NCBI GenBank assembly: GCA_032158295.1
Contig: CM063249.1
Span: forward strand, 20,400,270-20,464,269
DNA length: 64,000 nucleotides
From: Pycnopodia helianthoides
Lineage: Eukaryota > Echinodermata > Asteroidea > Forcipulatida > Asteriidae
Reading direction: 5' to 3'
The notes under the pieces are model-generated. The model made no database searches. It saw nothing but the letters and a program-made list of their open reading frames with translations, and was not told where the DNA came from. Of this stretch, positions 56,400 to 64,000 are shown one piece after another (position 1 is the stretch's first letter; the number at the start of each line of letters is the position of its first letter). A program made the translations under genes and the position numbers.

Positions 56400-56698
56400 G
56401 AATAATTACTGAGGGTAGAACTTCCGGGGCTCAGTCTTGATGCTCCCGTCTGAGGAGCGTTTCTATGAGCGAGCCTGCCTGATGATGATGATGATTGTGT
56501 ATTAGTTATTCCAAAGAAAGAAGCCGCTCAGTGCAGGTAGAGGGCGCTCTTCTTGTGGTCGTCAGTCTGACGCTTAATATTATTTAATATTGTCCGCTCT
56601 CTCTTCACCGTTCTGTGTTGTTTTCACCTTTATTCACGGAATTCGAATCAAGTTTGCATTTAATCTGAAGTAAAAGCAACCATCGACAAGCTGGTCAG
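56400..56698 (+). promoter_or_regulatory. Probable 5' UTR and promoter of the right-hand gene
   Basis: Upstream sequence contains GATGATGATGATGAT, a GAGGGCGCTCTTC-like stretch near 56540, and a pyrimidine-rich segment (56590-56630) before the start codon. The transcription start cannot be fixed by eye. Confidence 0.3.
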
Positions 56699-56727
56699 AT
56701 GATCAACATGAAGCCATTCCATGTGAA
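56699..56727 (+). CDS. Unrecognised conserved-looking gene, exon 1 (start codon)
   Basis: Short first coding exon M-I-N-M-K-P-F-H-V plus AA, followed by AA|GTGAGT. Phase 2 joins perfectly to exon 2 (AA|A gives Lys). A second Met at 56708 is an equally possible start. The 200 bases upstream contain pyrimidine-rich sequence and no TATA box. The choice of this exon depends on phase match and donor quality, since 9 codons carry little signal alone. Confidence 0.55.
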
Positions 56728-58147
56728 GTGAGTATTTGTCATGAATAGACATATTTCCGTTGTCTTGTGTTGTGGATTGTTTGTTTATTCTTGGGCCGGT
56801 CACCGAGTTTGATCTCATCGAGGGACTGGAAACTGGTCAACTCGTCGTACAAAAGTCGTACTCGTCGTACCATACTCAAGTTAGTCCGAGTTAATACTGG
56901 ATCGACCCAACAACGTTTTAGAAAATCTTTTGGGACATTATCTTGCGAGTGAACACTCCAGTGTATGTTGGTACCACCGTACAACATGTACAAATGCCCT
57001 ACAGGATTACAACCCCCAAACAAACACCTTCTATTGACTATGGCCTAAACAGGGAGTACGTGACCAAAAAACTGCTCAAAAATCCATCAAAGATCTCTTT
57101 AAAAATACGGTTGTGACTTGTTGTGTCAGATCTATACATTTCTCAATTCATGTTATTGTCTAAAGGAGAGCAATCTTGGGATTTGCACAATCTGCAGATT
57201 GTGCTCTGAAGATATATCTCAAGCTACATGTATGTAGCCCCTAGCCCAGGTTGGAATCCTCCGTTGCATACACCGCAGTGCAGTGCAATGGATACTGACG
57301 TCCTACCAGGGCTATGTAGCCCATAATTACTTAGAATGCATACTCCTATTCCTATGCTCCTACCTAGTTCTAGAACTTATGAGTTGGCCCTTGTTACAAG
57401 CATCATTGTTCTAGGAGTACTTAAAATAGTGCCCATACGCAGCTGGATTCCCTCCGCCTCTTAGCCCTAAGCTCGCATAAAGTGTGATGATTTTTGAACA
57501 GAATCTTGTGGTTTTTTGCAAAAAAAATTCCTCCAGTTGTCACACCCTTTTAAAATAACATAAGCATTAATATTAATAGTACTGAGTTAATGCTTTATCA
57601 CACCAACTGGCATCTCAAAGCACTTCGTATTTTGTCCTTAGGTATGTGGAGCTACGTTTTGAAGTATGAGACCTGTTCCTTTACATAGCACAATGTAATG
57701 GTTTACAAGGTGCTGTGGCCCAATATGCCGCCAATCAAACCAGGAACACCGGGGCAAACCCCTTCTCTTTACGATAATTGTAACTGGGTTCTTTTTCGTG
57801 CATTACACAATGTACGGGACCTATGGCTTTACGCCCCACCCACAGGAATTAGCAATAGGCCCCTAGTGGTTTAAAAAGTGTTCTTATTCGCTCGACCACG
57901 ACATGCCATAACCACTTTCCATTGTCTAATTGTGAAGAGTACTTTAAACTGATTTTGTGCAAGCTCGTTTTGGTGTGATGTGATGTTGTTGGCATTTATC
58001 AAAATTTGAAGCTGAAAATCTGCCATGGTATGCTTCCCATTGAGCCAATTTTAACATTTGACCCTTGCTCTATGATTTGACGAACAACGGTGGCAATCTG
58101 TCCATTCTTGTATAACAAGACAAAGGTCTGGAATCATGGTCTTGGCT
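56728..58147 (+). other. Intron 1 of the right-hand gene, unique part
   Basis: No exon; a GTCGTAC-rich patch at 56835-56875. Confidence 0.55.
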
Positions 58148-58335
58148 GTCGTGGTCGAGCGGTCTAGTTCACTGGACCAAAGCTCCAGAGTGTGCCCTGG
58201 AATCCTAGTCATGACACTTGTGCCCTTGAGCAAGGTACTTAACCCATCTGTCTGACCATATTATGGTCTGTCTGGTCACAGTATGTAAACACTGTTCCTG
58301 TCTGAACCCACGTAGTGCTTATTGCTGCATTACAA
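58148..58335 (+). mobile_element. tRNA-derived SINE, copy 2 (3' truncated)
   Basis: GTCGTGGTCGAGCGGTCTAG head, a degraded B box, then CTTGTGCCCTTGAGCAAGGT; the body is lost after about 58335. Confidence 0.75.
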
Positions 58336-58557
58336 TAAATCTTCATTATTTACTGCCTTGCAAATATACACATGTCCCAGCAAACATCACATTCTCTTAA
58401 ATGTGATATATTTTGTCATGTTTCTTGTCTTTTATGTCTCTTTTAGTTACAAAGAAAGACATTGATGTCTTGTTCAACTACAGGTTTTCCCATAGTTGAG
58501 CGCTAACAGCAATTTTGTGTTCCACAGGAGATCCCATAGTTAGGCAGTGTTAACCAT

Positions 58558-58685
58558 AAATGCTTCATTAAAAATTGGGAAGGTAGAGCTTTTTACTAGC
58601 CAGGCTCCTAGTGAATGATACCCATGCCTACATCCTTACAGACCTTGAAGGGGGTAACTCTGTTAGGTGGCAACGTGCCTTTAGT
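58558..58685 (+). mobile_element. tRNA-derived SINE, body-only fragment
   Basis: GGGAAGGTAGAGC...CCAGGCTCCTAGTGAATGAT...GGTGGCAACGTGCCTTTAG matches the body of the copy that follows, without the tRNA-like head. Two copies thus lie almost head to tail. Confidence 0.75.
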
Positions 58686-58697
58686 GACAGTGTCGGT

Positions 58698-59065
58698 GTG
58701 TCGTGGCCGAGCGGTCTAGTTCACCGGACCCAAGCTCTGGTGTCATCAGCAGCACAGTGTGGGTTCTAATCCCGGTCATCACACTTGTGCCCTTGAGCAA
58801 GACATTTAACCATAATTGCTTCGTAAAAAGTTGGGAAGGTAGTGCATTCTGCTCTACCACCCAGGCTCCCAGTGGATGATACCCATGCCTACATCCTTAC
58901 GGACTATGAAGGGAGTAACCCTGTTTCAGCCCCAGGAGTAGGTGGCAACGTGCCTCTGGTGTCAGTTGATTTGGGTCAACAGCCCAAATCAGTTAAGTGT
59001 AGCCCTCACCTTGAGTGGCTGTTCGGCCTTGTGTTGTAGGGCAATATCTCGTCAAAAAAATTTAA
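58698..59065 (+). mobile_element. tRNA-derived SINE, near-complete copy 3
   Basis: A box TGGCCGAGCGG, B box GGTTCTAATCC (58762-58772), CTTGTGCCCTTGAGCAAGAC, then the ~250-bp body ending in AAAAAAATTTAAGTAAAATA. Same family as 36993-37386. It lies in intron 1 of the right-hand gene. Confidence 0.85.
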
Positions 59066-59504
59066 GTAAAATAAAATTAGGGGTTTCACAATAACCCCGG
59101 CTTGAAAAGGGTTTTAAAAGGAAATTTTGCCAGAACCTGATGTCGCTCTTTGTATGGATAAGACAAAGCATATCAAGGTAAGTGCCCACTTGTGCATGCT
59201 ACTGGGTGGATAGAAATGTCAGCTGTCCGCAAGTCAGCAAAAAAGTGAGAACAAATCTGTAGTTGTTTCGCCGTAAGTCTGTCCCCCAAAAATATGCATC
59301 TCAACCTGTCAGTAAAATTGTCAACCGATGTGAAGTTCAGTTTGAAAAGACACTTTCATGTAGAGTAGACTTGTTCAGTCATGAGATATACTGGTACTGG
59401 TAAATACTGTAATTACTGGACTCGAATCAGTCCTCCACTGGATTATTTCAAGCCCAGAGCTGTATCAAACTAATATTTGAATTGATTTGTTTCTATTTTA
59501 TCAG

Positions 59505-59580
59505 ATTTGACTGTAATGATGGAGAGAAAATTATTGATCAACCATGTCAACAGGAAAATAAACCATTTCCTAAAACATTA
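59505..59580 (+). CDS. Unrecognised gene, exon 2
   Basis: 76-bp exon with acceptor TTCTATTTTATCAG and donor TTA|GTAAGT. It completes Lys10 and encodes residues 11-35, F-D-C-N-D-G-E-K-I-I-D-Q-P-C then Q-Q-E-N-K-P-F-P-K-T-L. It ends in phase 0, matching exon 3. The product is not recognised. Confidence 0.7.
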
Positions 59581-60617
59581 GTAAGTCATTCATTAACACA
59601 GTGTTACACAAACATTCCTTTAAGAAGCTCAAATTGGTGCGCACTGTGGGGATCTGTAAATCTACATACTGTACTTTTTCTGCTTTTATTTCTGTTTTAG
59701 TTTAGTTATTGATAGGTCTACATGTACAACTGCTTTTTCTGAAGAAGAAATTATAACTTTTAAATTAAACCTCACTTTTTAAGAGTTTAGTATACATGTA
59801 CCATGGACACATTTTGGGAAAGTGAAAAAAAAAAATCGATCTGGAAGTTTCTTGCAATGTTTTGAAATTTATGGAAATAACTACATTGTACAGTGTAGAC
59901 CAATATGCTTATCCTCTATGCCCAAGTGAAGGACTCTGAAGGACTTGGGTTTTAAGGACATTGCAGTGGAGGAGGATCCAGAAGGATTAGGGCCATTGTG
60001 GGTTTCTGCTATGGGGGGATTTAGAAGGAGTGGGTCATCAGGCTATATTTGACATAAAAGGAAAGAGAAGGATTGGGGTCTGATGCAGCTTGGTCAAAAT
60101 GGGATTCAGAAGGATGGGGGGTTTTATGGGGCATTAGTGCTGAATGGGTACCTAAGCTGTGTAAATGTCAATGTGCATAGTGTGCATACTGTACCAATGG
60201 AATTGTTATGGTAGGAAAAGCCATAATGTGACATTAATAAACAAACAACTTGTACAACCATGGGCCCCAACAGCCCACCCAAACAAATTATTAGGTCAGC
60301 CTTCCTGTTATAAAAGGATCACAAAGGACATAGTAAGTAAAACCAGGAAGCTTTTGATGGATCTGGGTCCTTTGAGCTTTTAACTCTTTACTACTGACAC
60401 TTGACTGTGCACAAATCATATAGTAGTATTGAGGTTTATGTGGAACCAATAGGGCCTAGTCCGTAGCCTAGTCCGTATGCAGTGCTTTATTAACATGATA
60501 CAAGTACATACCTGTAGATCGGCAGTGAAATCAAGAAAAGATTACAGTTTTTTGTATATTGATCCCCCTTGTAAAAATTACATCGTTTGAATGACATTCT
60601 TTTTTTTCTTCCTGCAG
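59581..60617 (+). other. Intron 2 of the right-hand gene
   Basis: Contains GAAGGA-rich degenerate repeats at 59930-60120 (AGAAGGATTGGGG-like). Exon 2 joins exon 3 in frame, so no further exon is required here. Confidence 0.6.
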
Positions 60618-60706
60618 CGTAATCCATTCTGTATGACATTAAAGACATTTCCAGTGCACAAACATCCCCGATTAGTACGTCAGCCTGGCATGTCATATAA
60701 AACAAG
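60618..60706 (+). CDS. Unrecognised gene, exon 3
   Basis: 89-bp exon after a long polypyrimidine tract (CTTCCTGCAG) and before AG|GTAAAT. It encodes residues 36-64, R-N-P-F-C-M-T-L-K-T-F-P-V-H-K-H-P then R-L-V-R-Q-P-G-M-S-Y-K-T: basic and with no low-complexity character. Phase 0 in and phase 2 out agree with its neighbours. Confidence 0.75.
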
Positions 60707-60780
60707 GTAAATGCTATGCCTCTTAAATAATTCACATAGTCTCATGGCCTCATGGTCTTGAATACCAGACTCAAGTTCTA

Positions 60781-61110
60781 GTGTTGTCAGAGGGTTCAGG
60801 ACCTGGTCATGGTGTCATTGTCTACTGCACCAGACTCAAGTTTTTGTGTTGTCAGAGTGTGGGTTCAGGTCCTGGTCATGTTGCCATGGTCTACTGCACC
60901 AGACTCAAGTTTTTGTGTTGTCAGAGTGTGGGTTCAGGTCCTGGTCATGTTGCCATGGTCTACTGCACCAGACTCAAGTTTTTGTGTTGTCAGAGTGTGG
61001 GTTCAGGTCCTGGTCATGGTGTCATGGTCTACTGCACCAGACTCAAGTTTTTGTGTTGTCAGAGTGTGGGTTCAGGTCCTGGTCATGGTGTCATGATCTA
61101 GTGCACCAGA
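60781..61110. repeat. 69-bp tandem repeat, about 4.7 copies, in intron 3 of the right-hand gene
   Basis: GTGTTGTCAGAGTGTGGGTT... recurs at 60846, 60915, 60984 and 61053, exactly 69 bases apart. It is open in three plus frames because 69 is divisible by 3. Not coding: it lies between the exon 3 donor and exon 4 acceptor. Confidence 0.92.
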
Positions 61111-61254
61111 CTCAGTTCTAGAGTTCTCAGAGTGTTTGTTCTGGTCATGGTCATGGCCCTTTTGTTTTTGAACATTTAATTATGATAACATAACAAGAAA
61201 TTCATAAGGCTGATTTTTTTTGGTAAAAGATTGTGGTTTTCTTTGTTTGTGCAG

Positions 61255-61462
61255 GAGTGGTGGTAGTACCTTCAATCCAATACCAACACTGGACTTCTTA
61301 CGTGGAACACTTCAACACCGAATCAACAAAGACATCCAGAATGTCTATCAAAAATATGCACGGTTCTTTCAGATGGCAGTAGAGAATATACAAGCAAATA
61401 ACGGCAAGGATTCTGTAACTGAAGATCATGTTTTATCAGTCTTTAGGACGAGTCTGGATGAG
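61255..61462 (+). CDS. Unrecognised gene, exon 4
   Basis: 208-bp exon (acceptor TTTGTGCAG, donor GAG|GTACAT). It encodes residues 66-134: S-G-G-S-T-F-N-P-I-P-T-L-D-F-L, then a likely helical, charged stretch R-I-N-K-D-I-Q-N-V-Y-Q-K-Y-A-R-F-F-Q and N-G-K-D-S-V-T-E-D-H-V-L-S-V-F-R. Composition and phase continuity strongly suggest a real, conserved, soluble protein. No domain could be named. Confidence 0.8.
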
Positions 61463-61601
61463 GTACATTGAGTCACTAAGCTATTTACATGTACATAGAT
61501 TTCAAGATCAGCTAATAACATACTGTATGACTTTGTTTCAGTCCTTTTTTGTTCACACAACTGTGTTTTGTTTCTTTAGTATTGTTGGATGTGTATACAG
61601 T

Positions 61602-61850
61602 CGACTCTTCTTATTACAAGGTCACTGGGACTGGCCAACTTGCCTCTTTATAACAGTAACATTGTTATAACAGGACAGCAAAACAAAGGAACACAAAGTA
61701 GAACGAGATTCTGGACTTCCTTGATCAGACTTTTTGGGGGGTTCACTAAGGTCATATGAAGAACTAGTGTGCATCTGCTCTTTGCTTTTCATGGAGAACT
61801 GTTTCATGCACGTTGGAGACACCACATAGAAAATAAACAGTAAACAGTAC
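61602..61850 (+). mobile_element. Tigger-like element, left-end fragment of a different subfamily
   Basis: TA then CAGTCGACTCTTCTTATTAC and AAGGTCACTGGGACTGGCC. It shares CAGTCGACTC with the other elements but not the following sequence. No matching right end was found in the window. It lies in intron 4 of the right-hand gene. Confidence 0.55.
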
Positions 61851-62974
61851 AAATTGCACTAAAACAAGAACATTATTTTTTTAACCACTAAAAAGCAAAA
61901 GAGTGAACAAAAATCAATTTCTACAGAAGACATAGCCGATTAAGATAAGAGTGATCAGCAAGCAAGCTTGCAGAAATTTACATCGCACGGTTTATGAAAC
62001 TAGATAAAATAAGCTTTCCATCCCGGTAACATGATTTACATTGTAAACTTGGTGGACTGGAAAGAGGGGCACTTTTTGTGTCAAATCACAGACCATGACC
62101 TTTATAGTCTGGACTACGACCCGTATGGTTAATGTTTTGTGTGAGCGGAAACCAGACCTGTTTAAAGCTGCACGAAGCACAAACAACCATCACTTGGAAG
62201 CAGAATTTGTCGTTTGCCGAAGCGTTTTGCCAACATTTGTTTTGACTGAACAATCGTTAATTAATTCATAATCACTTACCCCCCTTTAAAATAACGTTTT
62301 TAACAGGCAAAGTCTATATGATTGGTTGAATTTTCAAGTTTTTTGTCGACTCACTGTGGCTGCTGGCTAGATCACTGCATTCATATGATTTGGGTGGATT
62401 TGGCAGATGTGTTGAATGACAACAATGCTACAATTTCTTTAGCAGTTTGCCAATTAGATGTACATTTTATTTCAACATTTGCACTCAAGATATTGCTTAA
62501 AGGGGTTGTGTCTATTTTTGTAAAATGATGTACACTAAGATCTTAACGAATCATGTTTTGTTTTGTGGTTCAAGTTAGTGGTGACTTGTCTTGTCATCAA
62601 ATAAAAATGTTTTTTTTTATGTTTTCTTCAATACTATTTATAACCTATTATTTATTTGTGTCACTTAACAGATATTATGGATTGATTTATAATTCTTTAT
62701 TTGTAAGCCTCTTGCTTTCTGCCACTTTGTATATGTACTGGAGTTTCGTCCCCTATAATGGAAATAGATTATCCCATTTCTGGCTGTGCACTCGGCCTTG
62801 TCATGGTCAGCATGCACAGTGTGTCAGGGATTTTCTGCACAAAACAGGGATAAAGTTCTCCATACACACTGTATATCTCGAATCTGAAAGATCATGTGTT
62901 CAATTTTAAACCAAAGTGTTTGTGGTGGAGTACATATTCACATGATGGTTCTGCAATGTTTTTCTCTTTTACAG

Positions 62975-63115
62975 GCAAAGAGTGTGTTTTATCCACATGG
63001 GAAGTTTGTGCAGGATAATCAGCATGGTGTTGGTGCTGGTCAGGACTACACAGCAAATATGTTCAACTTCAAAAATGCAGATTACCCTGAGGAAGCACAT
63101 GAACCATCTGCAAAG
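62975..63115 (+). CDS. Unrecognised gene, exon 5 (gene continues off the right edge)
   Basis: 141-bp, phase 0/0 exon with a fine acceptor (TTTCTCTTTTACAG) and donor AAG|GTAAAT. It encodes residues 135-181: A-K-S-V-F-Y-P-H-G-K-F-V-Q-D-N-Q, then a Gly-rich turn and F-N-F-K-N-A-D-Y-P-E-E-A-H-E-P. No stop codon is reached, so the gene must continue beyond 64000 or into unseen exons after 63115. Confidence 0.78.
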
Positions 63116-64000
63116 GTAAATACAATAACTGAACTCATAAAACACTGAAAAAGCTAACTGTTGGACAGTTTGATATCAAGTTTTGTTTACATGTTATCAA
63201 TTCTACTTCAGGAATTATTATTATGTATTTTAAGGGTTACCAAAAAGCCTGACCACCTCAAACCCATCAAGTCCAACTGCATGTTTTGATTGAGGACAGC
63301 ACTAATAAACTGATTATGCTTTACTTGGAGTTGAGTTACCATGTTGGATATGGAGAAAAGATGCCAGGTTAAAATCACTCAAAGAAGTTTAGATTTATAA
63401 AACTACCTGCCTTACATTGGCCGTTTTCAAAACCACGGCTTGGGCTCTGTCAGGTATTTAATGTGTCCTGTCCTTATGTGGCTTCAAATAGGGAGGGGGG
63501 GGGGTGGAACCCAAGCCTGAACAGTGGTTACAAAAATGGCAATATAGCCCAAGAGCATAAGGTCATATTTGCCAAAACCTGGATATAGCTAATAACAAGC
63601 TGATTTTTCAGGAATGTGCCTAGAATGAAATCCCTCTGGAGCTCTCTCCAAAATCCAAGATGGCGTCCTAAATGAACGCCATTTTTTAATCTTATCATAA
63701 CTTTCCAACCAGTAATGTTGTAAATGCAAATAAAGGGTCTAAATATATGTTTTGATGCACAAGGAATCTGATAGAATAACTGTTTTGAGATTTTAAAACT
63801 CATAAGTATCTAAAACCAAGATGGCGTCCAAAAATGGCGTCTAAAATGGCCACCATTTTGAATCTTATCATAACTTTGCATTCAGACATAATTGTTTAGA
63901 TGCTTTATTTGCTTTTCTAGTTTGTCTGTTTGCAAATTTAAGCTGTAAATGGCTGCCATTTTGGACCCCATCTTTGTTTGGATGGTTTTGACTCTAAACT
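63116..64000. other. Intron after exon 5 of the right-hand gene
   Basis: Repeated AAGATGGCG / AATGGCCGCC-like words (63657-63960): CCAAGATGGCGTCC, AAATGGCGTC, AAATGGC, ATGGCTGCCATTTTGG, suggesting a degenerate tandem repeat. No exon recognised. Confidence 0.5.

Noticed and set aside
60267..60330. Extra exon between exons 2 and 3 of the right-hand gene (after CCCCAACAG)
   Set aside because: In-frame stop soon after the putative acceptor, and exons 2 and 3 already join in phase.

Overview
This is a eukaryotic, repeat-rich and gene-poor genomic window with long spliced introns. There are no operons and no prokaryotic gene layout. A sea star or other echinoderm is the best guess. The reasons are a clear animal GRK2/3 gene, many TTAA-flanked MITEs that begin TTAAAGGCACTGGACAC or similar, and very many TACATGTACATGTA words. 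The species assignment rests on recalled repeat character and was not checked by a search.

Three spliced protein-coding genes can be supported. (1) On the minus strand, exons 1 and 2 of a G-protein-coupled-receptor kinase of the GRK2/GRK3 (beta-adrenergic receptor kinase) type lie at 33582-33694 and 18002-18078, separated by a 15.5 kb intron. Later exons were not found and probably lie to the left of the window. (2) On the minus strand, a complete five-exon gene spans 54337 to 41908. It encodes a predicted single-pass membrane receptor of about 409 residues: signal peptide, Nimrod/EGF-like cysteine-rich ectodomain, one transmembrane helix, and a long tail with several YxxL/I/V motifs arranged like immunoreceptor motifs. 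All four splice junctions keep frame. I do not recognise it as a named gene, and it is the most interesting object here. (3) On the plus strand, the first five exons (181 codons) of an unrecognised but clearly coding gene run from 56699 to 63115, and the gene continues off the right edge. Two weaker coding candidates are at 592-870 and 55784-56083.

The rest is mostly repeats. From left to right: a 17-bp minisatellite (2.8-3.4 kb); a foldback element (5.8-6.3 kb) with a second copy at 21.3-21.8 kb; a 21-bp minisatellite (6.5 kb); a ~38-bp minisatellite (7.2-12.4 kb) split by a 3.27 kb pogo/Tigger-like DNA transposon; further relatives of that transposon at 12.9-13.8, 28.6-29.4 and 61.6 kb; an inverted-repeat element at 14.3-14.9 kb; TTAA MITEs at 23.2, 28.2, 44.1, 53.1 and 53.5 kb; a tRNA-like Pol III unit at 32.2 kb; LINE reverse-transcriptase remnants at 26.9 and 35.7-36.6 kb; tRNA-derived SINEs at 37.0, 58.1 and 58.7 kb; a 51-bp minisatellite (45.0-48.7 kb) and a 20-bp minisatellite (51.1-52.3 kb), both inside introns of the receptor gene; and a 69-bp tandem repeat (60.8-61.1 kb) inside an intron of the right-hand gene.

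Almost all long open frames in the window come from minisatellites whose translated period has no stop codon. They are not annotated as genes. The real exons are short and were recognised by family similarity or by splice sites plus phase continuity.
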